Shown: piece by piece, positions 46,744 to 56,022 of the stretch
Layout: each line of letters opens with the position of its first letter
Position numbering within the stretch: the stretch's first letter is position 1
Assembly (NCBI GenBank): GCA_963851085.1
Contig: CAWKNX010000016.1
Span: 62,001-126,000 of the forward strand
Source of the DNA: DATFVJ01 sp963851085
GTDB lineage: Bacteria > Actinomycetota > Actinomycetes > Streptosporangiales > Streptosporangiaceae
DNA length: 64,000 nt
Direction of reading: 5' to 3'
Position numbers and translations under genes: made by a program
Notes under the pieces: generated by a model
Told to the model about the DNA's origin: nothing
The model's database searches: none
Seen by the model: the letters and a program-made list of their open reading frames with translations, nothing else

Positions 46744-47248
46744 CCGGCTCCGGTCCAGCCTCCCGCGACACTGACGCGGCCGCTTCGGGGGTACCCTGCA
46801 ATGCGCTGGCCACGCGGGCCAGAAAAGTCCTGATGGTCCTAGTGGCCACCTTGCGCAGCAGCAGCCGGTCGAGCTCAGCCCCGAGCTCCCCGAATGGAGG
46901 CCGGTACGCGGCGGTCAGCACCACCCGGGTGCCCTGCTCGCCCTCGCCGCTGAGCTTAATGATCGCATCCAGCACGGGGAACAGACCGCCCGCCACGCCG
47001 ATCGCTTCCCAGCGCACACCCACGGTCATCTCGCCATCCCGGTACACCGGATCCACGAACTGGACCCGCACCAACCGGGACGTACCCGGCACGTCACCAA
47101 ATGGCCCTATCCGCAACAGATGATCAATGCCGCCTTCATAGGCCGCCTGCGAAGCCTCGCCCAGCCAGCCACGATGAACGAGGTTCTCCAGCCGCGGCTG
47201 CGCAGCACCGAGGCTGACGTCGAGTACCCGCTCATCGGATACAAACAT
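46733..47248 (-). CDS. SRPBCC superfamily protein
   Basis: A 171-residue protein with a START/SRPBCC-like pattern: VQFVDPVYRDGEMTVGVRWE, a GEGEQGTRVVLTAAYRPPFG strand pair and a long C-terminal helix LGAELDRLLLRKVATRTIRT. Such proteins bind hydrophobic ligands; the specific ligand is unknown. A DosR-like GGGACCAAAGTCAG lies 37-50 bases upstream of the ATG. The 3' end overlaps the GlgP relic. Confidence 0.7.
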   Translation of the reverse strand: MFVSDERVLDVSLGAAQPRLENLVHRGWLGEASQAAYEGGIDHLLRIGPFGDVPGTSRLVRVQFVDPVYRDGEMTVGVRWEAIGVAGGLFPVLDAIIKLSGEGEQGTRVVLTAAYRPPFGELGAELDRLLLRKVATRTIRTFLARVASALQGTPEAAASVSREAGPEPASG

Positions 47249-47284
47249 GGCCCCAGTGAAAAGGTAAGCAGACCCTTATGAGAA

Positions 47285-47298
47285 GGGACCAAAGTCAG
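47285..47298. promoter_or_regulatory. Second DosR/DevR-like box
   Basis: GGGACCAAAGTCAG resembles the dormancy box GGGACTTTAGTCCC with three mismatches outside the degenerate WW positions, upstream of the SRPBCC gene. Weaker than the site at 44085. Confidence 0.35.
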
Positions 47299-47649
47299 CG
47301 CTCGTTCCGCTATAGGTCCCTGACCAACGCAGCAGACAAAGCGCCCGAGTCTAGCAACCTCCCGCCCCCGTGAGCACCCAATTCGACGGTATCCCCCAGC
47401 GAACCTGCACCAACGGTCATAACTACCGGCATGAGATAGTCCGCAAAGTCACGCGACCGATTAACAGACTGCGGTATTCATACCCGCGTAGTGTTCCGGC
47501 CAGCGCGAGCCGCCTGGCGGGGACGAACCCGCGGCTTGGCCGCGGGCACCCCGCGCGGTGCTCTTGGTTGAACGGCTTGCCCGGGTCGTCGATGGGTCGC
47601 TGCCGGTGGCTGCCGGCGTAGCGGCGTCGACCGCCTCCATCAGATGGAC

Positions 47650-47710
47650 AATGGGAACGGTTTTCATTATTATCGATCTGAAGGGTCACTGAAAACGGTG
47701 ACCGGTTTCA
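47650..47710. promoter_or_regulatory. Candidate Zur operators before the metal ABC transporter
   Basis: TGAAAACGGTGACCGGTTTCA at 47690-47710 is a near-perfect palindrome of the TGAAAA/TTTTCA kind recognised by Zur. A partial second site, GGAACGGTTTTCATTATTAT, lies at 47655-47674. The region is AT-rich compared with its surroundings and is 70 bases before the solute-binding protein gene. Bases 47299-47649 show no convincing gene. Confidence 0.65.
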
Positions 47711-47779
47711 TTTCCGCCGCCCGAACAGCGGTCATGCCCGCGATCGTGCCGTGTGGCGGTCATGTCGTGAGAGGCCCCG

Positions 47780-48715
47780 ATGAGACTCACCCCGCACATG
47801 TTCCGCCTGGCGGCGGCGATGGCGGTGGTAGTGATGGCCGGCGCCGGGTGCTCGACCGCTGCGTCCGGCACGCCCGCGGCCGGCGGCGGCTCCGGTAAGA
47901 AGATCGCCGTGGTGGCTGCGGAAAACTTCTGGGGCAGCATCGCCAGGCAGCTCGGCGGCACCCACGTCGCCGAGACCAGCATCATCACCAACCCCAATAC
48001 CGACCCGCACGCCTACGAGCCGACCGCCACCGACGCGCGGACGATCGCCTCCGCGCAGCTGGTGATCGTCAACGGCATCGGCTACGACCCGTGGGCACCG
48101 GAACTGCTCGCGGCGAACCCGGTCCAGGGCCGGCGGACCCTCACCGTCGGCGGCCTGCTCGGGCTGAAGCCGGGTGACAACCCGCACCAGTGGTATTCGG
48201 CCGCGCACGTCCATCAGGTGATCGGGGCGATCACCGCGTACTACGAGCAGCTCGACCCGGCGGACGCGGCCTACTTCGACGCACAGCGCAGCACGTTCGA
48301 GACAACGACCCTGGCCACCTACAACCAGCTGATCGCACAGATCAAGGCCAGGTACGCCGGCATCCCGGTCGGCGCCTCGGAGTCGATCGTCTCCCCGCTG
48401 GCCGACACGCTCGGCCTGAAGATGCTGACGCCTTACTCGTTCCTGGAAGCGATCAGCGAGGGCACCGAGCCGACGGCGCAGGACAAGTCCACCGTCGACG
48501 CCCAGATCGCCGGCAAGCAGATCAAGGTCTATATCTACAACAGCCAGAACTCCACACCAGACATCGCGGCGCAGGTGAAGGCGGCCAAGGCGGCGGGCAT
48601 CCCGGTCACGACGGTGACCGAGACCCTGGCCCCGGCGAACGCCACCTTCCAGCAGTGGCAGGTCAGCGAGCTGCGGGGCATCGAGAACGCCCTGCATCAG
48701 GCGACCGGCAAGTAA
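47780..48715 (+). CDS. Zinc/manganese ABC transporter substrate-binding lipoprotein
   Basis: A 311-residue cluster A-I (ZnuA/TroA-like) binding protein. It has a signal peptide with lipobox MAGAGCS, so it is tethered outside the membrane. Core strands are KKIAVVAAENFWGSIARQLG and TNPNTDPHAYEPTATDARTI (first His ligand in DPHAYEP); NPHQWYSAAHVHQV holds the second. GASESIVSPLADTLGLK and YIYNSQN follow. No His-rich loop is present. Likely zinc, given the Zur-like operators; manganese is not excluded. It begins a four-gene transporter unit. Confidence 0.88.
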   Translation: MRLTPHMFRLAAAMAVVVMAGAGCSTAASGTPAAGGGSGKKIAVVAAENFWGSIARQLGGTHVAETSIITNPNTDPHAYEPTATDARTIASAQLVIVNGIGYDPWAPELLAANPVQGRRTLTVGGLLGLKPGDNPHQWYSAAHVHQVIGAITAYYEQLDPADAAYFDAQRSTFETTTLATYNQLIAQIKARYAGIPVGASESIVSPLADTLGLKMLTPYSFLEAISEGTEPTAQDKSTVDAQIAGKQIKVYIYNSQNSTPDIAAQVKAAKAAGIPVTTVTETLAPANATFQQWQVSELRGIENALHQATGK

Positions 48716-48725
48716 GGGGACGGCA

Positions 48726-49622
48726 GTGAATCCCGTTGCCCGAGTGGAACAGACGGCTGACGTGCCGGAATACCCCGGCGGTACGGCGGCAGCCGATCGC
48801 GGCGCGGTTCTGGAACTTCGCGATGCCGCGGTGCGCGTCGGCGGTGCGACGTTGTGGAGCGGGGTGGACCTGACGGTCGGGGCGGGTGAGTTCGTAGCCG
48901 TGCTTGGCCCGAACGGGGTCGGCAAGACGACCCTCATCAAGGTCCTGCTCGGTCTGCTCCCGGTCGCCCGCGGCCGGGTCCGGGTGCTGGGGCAGCCTCC
49001 TGGGCGGGCCAATCACCGCATCGGTTACCTGCCGCAGCGGCGCAGCTTCGATTCGTCCGTGCGGATCCGCGGCACCGATCTGGTCCGGCTCGGCCTGGAC
49101 GGTGACCGCTGGGGGATCCCGTTGCCGTTCGGGTCGCGCCGCCGCGAGGCGGCCCGGCGGGTCGCGGAGGTGATCGAGCTTGTCGGCGCCAGCGACTACG
49201 CGGGCCGGCCGATCGGCGAGTGCTCCGGCGGCGAGCAGCAGCGGCTGCTCATCGCGCAGGCGCTGATCCGCAGGCCGCGGCTGCTGCTGCTTGACGAGCC
49301 CCTCGACAGCCTCGACCTGCCCAACCAGGCGGCCGCCGCCGCGCTGATCAGCCGGATCTGCACTACAGAGGGCGTCACCATCGTGATGATCACCCACGAC
49401 GTGAACCCGATCCTGGCCCACGTGGACCGGGTCGTGTACATGGCCGCCGGCGGTGCCGCCACCGGAACCCCGGCCGAGGTCATCACGAGCGAGACCCTGA
49501 CCCGGCTTTATCAGACGCCGGTCGAGGTGCTGCGGGCCTCCGACGGGCGCCTGGTCGTGGTGGGCCAGCCGGATGCGCCCGCCGTGCACGCCGACCGTCA
49601 CGCCGTGGGCGGGACACCATGA
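48726..49622 (+). CDS. Metal ABC transporter ATP-binding protein
   Basis: A 298-residue ABC ATPase from a GTG start. Walker A VLGPNGVGKTTLIKVLLG, Q-loop IGYLPQRRSFDSSVRI, signature ECSGGEQQRLLIAQALI, Walker B LLLLDEPLDSLDLP and H-loop VMITHDVNPI. It is closest in layout to ZnuC/AztA ATPases. The last four bases overlap the first permease gene. Confidence 0.92.
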   Translation: MNPVARVEQTADVPEYPGGTAAADRGAVLELRDAAVRVGGATLWSGVDLTVGAGEFVAVLGPNGVGKTTLIKVLLGLLPVARGRVRVLGQPPGRANHRIGYLPQRRSFDSSVRIRGTDLVRLGLDGDRWGIPLPFGSRRREAARRVAEVIELVGASDYAGRPIGECSGGEQQRLLIAQALIRRPRLLLLDEPLDSLDLPNQAAAAALISRICTTEGVTIVMITHDVNPILAHVDRVVYMAAGGAATGTPAEVITSETLTRLYQTPVEVLRASDGRLVVVGQPDAPAVHADRHAVGGTP

Positions 49623-50512
49623 ACCCGGGCTTCTCCTGGAATCTGCTGGCCGACATCGGGAACATGTGGGCGTTCCCGTTCATGGTCAACGCGTTCCGCG
49701 CCGGGGCGGTTGTCGCGGTCATCGCCGGGGTGATGGGCTGGTTCATGGTGCTGCGCCGTCAGTCGTTTGCCGGGCACACCCTGTCGGTGGCGGCATTCCC
49801 CGGGGCGGCGGGCGCTACCTTGATCGGGGTGAGCGCGGGGTACGGGTACTTCGCGTTCTGCATCGGCGCCGCGGTGATCATCGCCGTAGCATCCCGGGGC
49901 AGCCGGTCAACGGGCAGCCTGGCCACCGAGTCGGCGATGACCGGCACGGTGCAGGCCTTCGCGCTGGCCTGCGGGCTGCTGTTCGTCGCCCTCTACCAAG
50001 GGTTCCTCAACGGGACCACGGCCCTGCTTTTCGGCAGCTTTCTCGGCATCACCGCAGGCCAGGTTGTGACACTCGCAGCCGTCTGCCTCGCCGTGCTCGC
50101 AGCGCTCGCGGTGATCGGCCGGCCGCTGCTTTTCGCCTCCGTGGACCCCGACGTCGCCGCGGCCCGGGGTGTCCCTGTTCGGGCGCTGTCGGTCGCGTTC
50201 CTGGTACTGCTGGGCGCGGCTGTCGCGGAAACGGCGCAGATCACCGGCGCGCTGCTGGTATTCGCCCTGCTGGTGATGCCCGCCGCGACCGCGCAGCGGC
50301 TCACCCCGCGCCCGCTGGCCGGCCTGGTCCTCACCGTGGTGATCGGCTGGGCGGTGACCTGGGCCGGGCTCATCGCCGCTTACTACTCCCCCTATCCGAT
50401 CGGTTTCTACGTCACCAGCTTCGCGTTCGCGGCCTACCTCGGCGCGCACATCGCCGCTGCCACCCGGCGGCGGGCCGGCCGCCTCCATGCCTTCGCGGGG
50501 GCGCCGGCATGA
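49619..50512 (+). CDS. Metal ABC transporter permease 1
   Basis: A 297-residue ZnuB/ABC-3 family permease with about eight membrane helices (FPFMVNAFRAGAVVAVIAGV, MGWFMVLRRQSFAGHTLSVA). The RxQ-F-GH-LS coupling motif is typical of the family. Central VDPDVAAARGVPVRAL is likewise family-specific. Start overlaps the ATPase stop and its stop overlaps the next start, so the genes are coupled. Confidence 0.9.
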   Translation: MNPGFSWNLLADIGNMWAFPFMVNAFRAGAVVAVIAGVMGWFMVLRRQSFAGHTLSVAAFPGAAGATLIGVSAGYGYFAFCIGAAVIIAVASRGSRSTGSLATESAMTGTVQAFALACGLLFVALYQGFLNGTTALLFGSFLGITAGQVVTLAAVCLAVLAALAVIGRPLLFASVDPDVAAARGVPVRALSVAFLVLLGAAVAETAQITGALLVFALLVMPAATAQRLTPRPLAGLVLTVVIGWAVTWAGLIAAYYSPYPIGFYVTSFAFAAYLGAHIAAATRRRAGRLHAFAGAPA

Positions 50513-51366
50513 GCATCTTCGCTCACCCGTTCCTGCAGTATGCGTTCCTCGCCGGGACGGCCATCGCGGCGGCGTGCGGGCTGGCGGGGTTCTTCCTGGT
50601 GCTGCGGTCCCAGGTGTTCACCGGCGATGCGCTGAGCCACGTGGCGTTCACCGGCGCGCTGGCCGCGCTGGCGGCGGGCATCGACCTGCGGCTTGGGCTG
50701 TTCGGGGCGACGATCGCCGTCGCGGTGGGCATCGGCGTGCTCGGGCCGCGGGGCCGCGCCGACGACGTGGTCATCGGCAACGTGTTCGCCTGGATCCTCG
50801 GCCTGGGGGTCTTCTTCCTGACCTTGTTCACCACCTCGCGCAGCAACTCCAACGGCACCGCTGGGATCAGCGTCCTGTTCGGCTCGATCTTCGGGTTGTC
50901 CGCCGCGCAGGCCGCAACCGCCGCCGTGATCGGCGCCGGGATCGTCCTGGCCATCTTGTGCATCGCGCGGCCACTGTTGTTCGCCAGCATCGACGAGGCG
51001 GTCGCCGCGGCCCGGGGCGTACCAGTCCGGTTGCTCGGCATCGGCTTCCTCGCCCTCATCGGCGCGACCGCTGCCGAAGCCACCCAGGCGGTCGGCGCGC
51101 TGCTGCTCCTGGGCCTGCTGGCCGCGCCTGCCGCCACCGCGCTGCTGCTTACCGACCGGCCCTACCGCGGGATGGCGATCTCCGCCGGGCTCGCGGTCGC
51201 CGAGATGTGGGCCGGGCTGGCGCTCGCCTACGCCGTCCCGACCATGCCGCCCAGCTTCGCCATCATCGCCGTCGCCACCGTCGCCTACCTGGCCGCCTTC
51301 ACCGGCTCCCGGCTGCACCGCCCGCATGCGGGAACGCAGCGGCGGGCCGCTCCGGCCACGCCGTGA
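50509..51366 (+). CDS. Metal ABC transporter permease 2
   Basis: A 285-residue second ABC-3 permease: FLQYAFLAGTAIAAACGLAG, FFLVLRSQVFTGDALSHVAF, SIDEAVAAARGVPVRLLGIG. It is paralogous to the preceding permease, suggesting the channel is a heterodimer rather than the usual ZnuB homodimer. ATG at 50509 overlaps the previous stop (ATGA). Confidence 0.9.
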   Translation: MSIFAHPFLQYAFLAGTAIAAACGLAGFFLVLRSQVFTGDALSHVAFTGALAALAAGIDLRLGLFGATIAVAVGIGVLGPRGRADDVVIGNVFAWILGLGVFFLTLFTTSRSNSNGTAGISVLFGSIFGLSAAQAATAAVIGAGIVLAILCIARPLLFASIDEAVAAARGVPVRLLGIGFLALIGATAAEATQAVGALLLLGLLAAPAATALLLTDRPYRGMAISAGLAVAEMWAGLALAYAVPTMPPSFAIIAVATVAYLAAFTGSRLHRPHAGTQRRAAPATP

Positions 51367-51573
51367 CCGCGGCCGTGGACGCCCCCGGCAGGCCAGCGGC
51401 CACCGTTGAGGCCAGTGAGGCCCCAGATCGCGGCGTACACTGCCGCACCGTCACGCGACAGGTATGGCCTACCCGGGCCCAATGGCGTTCGCCACGCGGA
51501 TGTGGAGACGCTCTGCTGCCTGCTGGGAACCGGTCGCCTCAGCCAGACCGTCCAAGCTCCTGTGGTGATCACG

Positions 51574-51993
51574 ATGCGATGGCTTGGCCGGCAGGTCCGG
51601 TGGTTCCTGCCCGCAGTTGGCATTGTCCTCGTGAGCGCTTCATGCGGTGTGCATTCGGCAGCATCGGATTCGACCCAGCCGTCTGGCTCAACCGCGCTCA
51701 TTTTCGGCGTCGTCGAAGCCAGCCCCGGATGTCCTGTCGCGCGGCAAGGCCACGTTTGCGATCCCCGCCCGCTGGGTGATGTCCGGATCGAGGCCCGGCC
51801 GCTGTCCGCCGGGGTGACTGCGATCACCCGCACCCGCGCCGGCGGTCACTTCTCCTTCAGGCTCGGAAAGGGCCGATATGTGCTGGTCGCCGTGACGAGG
51901 CAGGTCGTCCCGCGTTGCTCTCACGTGCTCGTCTCGGTCACATCACAAGCGCCCGTTCGCGCTGACATCAACTGCGATTCTGGCATTCGCTAG
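51574..51993 (+). CDS. Putative lipoprotein with carboxypeptidase-regulatory-like domain
   Basis: 139 residues. Signal peptide WFLPAVGIVLVSASC with a lipobox-like VSASC. The mature part contains four cysteines and a TRTRAGGHFSFRLGKGRYVL pattern seen in small beta-sandwich carboxypeptidase-regulatory-like domains. Start ATG 51574 is preferred since the signal peptide begins there; the frame is open further upstream. Function unknown. A hairpin follows. Confidence 0.65.
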   Translation: MRWLGRQVRWFLPAVGIVLVSASCGVHSAASDSTQPSGSTALIFGVVEASPGCPVARQGHVCDPRPLGDVRIEARPLSAGVTAITRTRAGGHFSFRLGKGRYVLVAVTRQVVPRCSHVLVSVTSQAPVRADINCDSGIR

Positions 51994-52082
51994 GCGCTCT
52001 TATCTCGTCGGCGAGGTCGAAGCCGATTGGCTAGCCGCGGGCGGCAACCTCATCGGGCTCATCCAGGAGCCGTGAGCGAGTC

Positions 52083-52099
52083 CCCGGACCTTGTCCGGG
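52083..52099. terminator. CCCGGAC/GTCCGGG hairpin between convergent genes
   Basis: Perfect 7-bp arms with loop CTT, 90 bases after the lipoprotein stop and before the end of the convergent secreted-protein gene. Confidence 0.55.
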
Positions 52100-52155
52100 T
52101 GAGGACCCGCGTCGGCGCGGCCGCACCCGGACTTCTACGGGGGTTCTGCTGGCCG

Positions 52156-53832
52156 TCAGCCGAGCGGGACCTCGAAGACGCGTGTCCCCCAGTTGCGCGC
52201 CCCGCTCGTGGTCTGGCTCGACTTGGGCGGAATGTACTCGGTGGCGAGCCACGCGGAGTCCGACGCGTCGTCCGGAACCGCGAAAGAGTAGTCACCCCAA
52301 CGCGTTGCCTGCGGGTCGTACGGCCCGGTCCCCGACGCCGCTACGACCGGCGGCCCGAAGTCGCTGTCGCCGGCCTTCAGGGTGGCGTAGGCGGCGCTCG
52401 GGAACCGCGCGGTGCTGGTCAGGGTGAAGGCGACCGCCGCGTTCCCGGCGGTGTCCGGCTGCACCGCCGGGTACAGCTCGTACTGGCCGGCCGAGTCGAG
52501 GTAGCCCTGGCGGACGATCGACGCACCGGTGATCCCGGCCGCGCCGAGCTTCGGCTTAACCTGGAACCAGGCGCCGCCTGCGCGTACCGAGCTGTCGCCG
52601 GCCGGTTGCACCGCCGTGGTCAGCTCACCCCAGACCGTGCCGCCGACGAACCCTGTCTGCTGCATCCGGTCGTCGCCGGAGTCCAGCGTGCTCGCGGCAC
52701 CCCGCTGCGGAGCCGGCGGCGGGATGGCGTACGCCTCGGATCTGATGACGACGCTGGACAGCACCGGCGTACCACCCGCGCCGACCTGGCCCCGCTTGGT
52801 CATGGCCCACACGCCGATGCGGTGGTCACCGTTGCCGTTGAAGTCCAGCGAGCTGAGGAAGTACTCGGCGTCCGGCTTCCCGGTGGACAGGGCGGGCTGC
52901 GGCGCCAGCGTGAGCTGGCCGGCGATTTTCAGGTGCGCGAAATGCACGACGTGCGGGCTCGCGTCGCCGGCGACCAGCTCGGACTTGTCGAACGCCCACA
53001 CCTCCGCGCCGTTGAACTGCGGCCCGAGGATCGAGAACTCGTCATCGGTGACGTACAGGTTGGTCTGGTCGATCCCCAGCCTCGGCTGGTCGCCGAAGCA
53101 CGGGCAGCCGTTCCCGCCCAGGTCCGTCGTGTCGATCGAGTACTCGTTCCACAGCCCGCGCGGGTCCGGGTCGTGCCGGACGGCGATGAGCAGGGATCCC
53201 GCGGTGAACGAGTCGTTCAAGAAAAGGATGGTCGCGAACCAGGTCTGGGTCGCCGGATCGAACCAGCAGCGCGGGTCGCTGGTGAATTCCTTGCCGCCCA
53301 CTTTGAACAGGTCGTTGATGTTGAACGGCCCGCGCAGCGACTTGCCGCTCGTGCGGTAGATGCGGTACGCGGAGTTGACGGCCTCGAGCACGAAGCCGTT
53401 GCCCTCGCACAGCCCCTGGTCCGGCGGTTCGAACATGGCGTCGAAGTTGGTGACCTGGCTGTCCAGGCTGCTGAGGCCGTTGAAGTTGACCAGCGGAGAC
53501 CTCGTCGCCGCCGCGGCCCCTAACGCCGACGCGGCCGCTGACCCCGACCCGCCGGGCACCGCCTCCGTCGCCGAGAAGGTGCCGGACGGCAGCCGACGCG
53601 CTCCTCTCGGGACCAATCGCGTCGCGGCCGACGTCGCGGCCGGCGTCGCGGCCGGCGCGCTCCTGGGCACCAGCCTGGCCACCCCCGGTGTGCCGGTGTA
53701 GTACGTCACCGCCGGAGCCGGGCTGCCCCCCGGAGCAGACGCTTGCGCCACCGTCGGCGCCAGCCCGGTAGCGATCGTTGCGAGGCTCGCGGCCACAGCA
53801 ACGCCCAGCCCACCCATCCGAGTCAGGTTCAC
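52156..53832 (-). CDS. Large secreted protein of unknown function
   Basis: 558 residues with an N-terminal signal peptide (LGVAVAASLATIATGLAPTV then AQASAPGG). After a Pro/Ala-rich stretch, the mature region has repeated aromatic strand motifs (DPRCWFDPATQTWFATILFL, DQPRLGIDQTNLYVTDDEFS, ATRWGDYSFAVPD) compatible with a beta-propeller. PPDQGLCEGNGFVLEAVN near residue 135 is conserved-looking and several cysteines are present. I cannot assign an activity. It is divergent from the methyltransferase; 53833-54271 shows no other gene. Confidence 0.75.
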   Translation of the reverse strand: MNLTRMGGLGVAVAASLATIATGLAPTVAQASAPGGSPAPAVTYYTGTPGVARLVPRSAPAATPAATSAATRLVPRGARRLPSGTFSATEAVPGGSGSAAASALGAAAATRSPLVNFNGLSSLDSQVTNFDAMFEPPDQGLCEGNGFVLEAVNSAYRIYRTSGKSLRGPFNINDLFKVGGKEFTSDPRCWFDPATQTWFATILFLNDSFTAGSLLIAVRHDPDPRGLWNEYSIDTTDLGGNGCPCFGDQPRLGIDQTNLYVTDDEFSILGPQFNGAEVWAFDKSELVAGDASPHVVHFAHLKIAGQLTLAPQPALSTGKPDAEYFLSSLDFNGNGDHRIGVWAMTKRGQVGAGGTPVLSSVVIRSEAYAIPPPAPQRGAASTLDSGDDRMQQTGFVGGTVWGELTTAVQPAGDSSVRAGGAWFQVKPKLGAAGITGASIVRQGYLDSAGQYELYPAVQPDTAGNAAVAFTLTSTARFPSAAYATLKAGDSDFGPPVVAASGTGPYDPQATRWGDYSFAVPDDASDSAWLATEYIPPKSSQTTSGARNWGTRVFEVPLG

Positions 53833-54271
53833 CTGATGCCCCTTCGCCGAAGGCCGTTACCCCGCCCCTATCCCCTTCCGGGCATTCTGCACCTGTCACT
53901 CGAAGCCTGTACACCCCGGACTTTTCCGGTGCCACGGCTCCGTGACAACCCGCGTGGACGTGCGGCGCGGCGTGCCCTCGCCCGAGCTATCTGGAAGAAC
54001 TCCAGCGGCCCGGGCATAACAGGGGCAGCCGCGGCGGGGCTGGCTGCGAGGGCGTGACAGGCGGCTGGCGGAGGTGGTAGAGGAGGATGGAGCCGGCGAG
54101 AATGCCTACCCGGGCGGTCGGTGCGGAGCCAGGCCGGCGACCAGATCAAAATGATCAATCGCCAGATGCGCGGCCCCGCCGGGTTTGCCCTGCTAAGAAA
54201 GCGTGTCCAGGTCATGAGCTGATAGCGCCTGACCACTTCGGGCGATGCGCCCCGGTGTCATAGTTACGCGC

Positions 54272-55165
54272 ATGAAGGCAACTGCGAGTTTCACCGCGGA
54301 AACAATGGCGTTGCAACGGGCATTCGAATCGCACCGGCCAGCAGCGCGTCGGCTGTGCTACGACCCGTATGCTGATGCCTTCTTGCGCCCGTCGCTGCGC
54401 GTAGTGGCTATGGCCAGCGGCATTCCCCTGCTCCGGCGCCTGGTCACCGGTGCCTACGATGCGATCGGCGGGCCGGGGCCACGCCCGTCGGCGGCCGTGC
54501 GCACCAAGGTGATCGACGACGCTGTGAACGCGGCGGCGCGGGATGCGGCCGGACAGTGCGTTTTGCTCGGCGCAGGCTATGACACGCGTGCCTACCGGCT
54601 GCCGGGTTTGCGTGAGTGCCGCGTTTTCGAGGTCGACCATCCGGCAACCCAGACGGCAAAACGGAACGTGATCGGCGCGCTAGGCCTGGGCGACGCCCAC
54701 GTCATGTACGTGCCCGTCGACTTCGAATGCGACGATCTTGTGGCCGAACTGGATGCCGCGGGATTCGATCGTGCCACGGCAACCATGTTCCTTTGGGAAG
54801 GAGTAACCAACTACCTCACCGGCGACGCTGTGGACGCGACGCTCGCCGCGATCCACACGCTCGCTCAGGCAGGCGGGCTCCTAGTGCTCACATACATCGA
54901 CGTGCGAGCGCTTGACAACCCTAGTCCCTTCCCGGAAGCGCGGCGCTGGGTGAAAGCCGTCGCCCGCGCTGGAGAACCATGGACTTTCGGGCTGCGGCCG
55001 AGCGACGTGGAAGCGTTCTTCACCTCCCGCGGTTTCCACCTCCGGCAGGACACCTCCACCCTCGACGCCGGGCGCACGTGGTTCGCCGCCCAGCGGCGTC
55101 CCGAGCGCGGCTCAGCGCTTTACCGGATCGCCGTCGCGGGCACCGAAGCCGAGGTGTCCGGGTAG
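54272..55165 (+). CDS. SAM-dependent methyltransferase, TIGR00027/LCM family
   Basis: 297 residues. Family start FTAETMALQRAFESHRPAAR with YDPYADAFL, SAM-binding VLLGAGYDTRAYRLPGL, acidic FEVDHPATQTAK, VPVDFECDDLVAELDAAGFD and MFLWEGVTNYL. This matches the actinobacterial O-methyltransferase-like family common in mycobacteria. The substrate is unknown. ATG 54272 is chosen where homology begins; an ATG at 54245 is in the same frame. Convergent with cysE. Confidence 0.88.
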   Translation: MKATASFTAETMALQRAFESHRPAARRLCYDPYADAFLRPSLRVVAMASGIPLLRRLVTGAYDAIGGPGPRPSAAVRTKVIDDAVNAAARDAAGQCVLLGAGYDTRAYRLPGLRECRVFEVDHPATQTAKRNVIGALGLGDAHVMYVPVDFECDDLVAELDAAGFDRATATMFLWEGVTNYLTGDAVDATLAAIHTLAQAGGLLVLTYIDVRALDNPSPFPEARRWVKAVARAGEPWTFGLRPSDVEAFFTSRGFHLRQDTSTLDAGRTWFAAQRRPERGSALYRIAVAGTEAEVSG

Positions 55166-55312
55166 ATGTCGTTGCTGGCGGAGCGGATGCCGCGCAGCGG
55201 CGTGGTGAACGTGCCGAGCGGGCGAGCGCGAAGGTCATCGACCACCGCAGCTCAGCGCAGAACGGGCAGAACTCGGCGCCAATGTCGGGCATCTCGGGGG
55301 GCGCGGCTTACG

Positions 55313-56020
55313 TCAGATCGAGAAGTCCTGTTCGTACCAGACCTCGGAGGTGGCCGGGTGGGGGTGCGGTGGGGCTCCGGTGCCGGCTCCGTTGATCTTG
55401 GCCTCGAGCTGCTGGATCCGTGTGTGCAGTGCGTGCAGGCTGACGCCGACGAGGTCGGGCAGGAGGATGTGGTCGAGGTCGGGGGGCGCGGTGGCCGCCC
55501 GGGGGTGCTTGCGGTGGATGACCTGGCCGGGCACGCCGACGACGACCGAGTCGGGCGGTACCGGTTTGACCACGACGGCGTTGGCGCCGATGCGGCTGCC
55601 GTGGCCGATCGTGATCGGGCCGAGGACCTTCGCGCCGGCGCCGATGGTCACCCGGTCACCCACGGTCGGGTGCCGCTTGCCGCGGTCCAGGCTGGTGCCG
55701 CCGAGGGTGACGCCGTGGTAGATCGTCACGTCGGCGCCGACCTCGGCGGTCTCCCCGATGACCACGCCGGTGGCGTGGTCGATGAACAGCCCGGGGCCGA
55801 GCTGCGCGCCGGGGTGGATGTCCACTCCGGTGAGCTGCCGGGTCACCGCGGAGACGAGCCGCCCCTCCAGTTTGCGCCCGCGTCCCCACAGCCAGTGGCT
55901 GACCCGGTGCCCCCACACCGCGTGTATGCCCGGGTAGCAGAGCACGAGCTCGAGGGTGCTGCGCGCGGCCGGATCCCGTTCCCTGGCCGCCTGCAGATCC
56001 CGCCGCGCGGCGCTGAGCAC
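55313..56020 (-). CDS. cysE: Serine O-acetyltransferase
   Basis: A 235-residue hexapeptide-repeat enzyme acetylating serine with acetyl-CoA, the activation step of cysteine synthesis. Core GIHAVWGHRVSHWLWGRGRK, GPGLFIDHATGVVIGETAEV, then VTIYHGVTLGGTSLDRGKRH and HPTVGDRVTIGAGAKVLGPI. The last residues are DFSI; a C-terminal isoleucine is what inserts into the CysK active site in the cysteine synthase complex. It follows cysK by two bases. A C-terminal DLDHILLPDLVGVSLHALHT helix segment is an extension seen in this subtype. Confidence 0.94.
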   Translation of the reverse strand: MLSAARRDLQAARERDPAARSTLELVLCYPGIHAVWGHRVSHWLWGRGRKLEGRLVSAVTRQLTGVDIHPGAQLGPGLFIDHATGVVIGETAEVGADVTIYHGVTLGGTSLDRGKRHPTVGDRVTIGAGAKVLGPITIGHGSRIGANAVVVKPVPPDSVVVGVPGQVIHRKHPRAATAPPDLDHILLPDLVGVSLHALHTRIQQLEAKINGAGTGAPPHPHPATSEVWYEQDFSI

Positions 56021-56022
56021 AG

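Noticed and set aside
47461..47667. Minus-strand open frame (MKTVPIVHLMEAV...) beneath the Zur-like sites.
   Set aside because: No family match, low-complexity Thr/Ser/Arg sequence; checked for zinc-independent ribosomal proteins and CobW without similarity.
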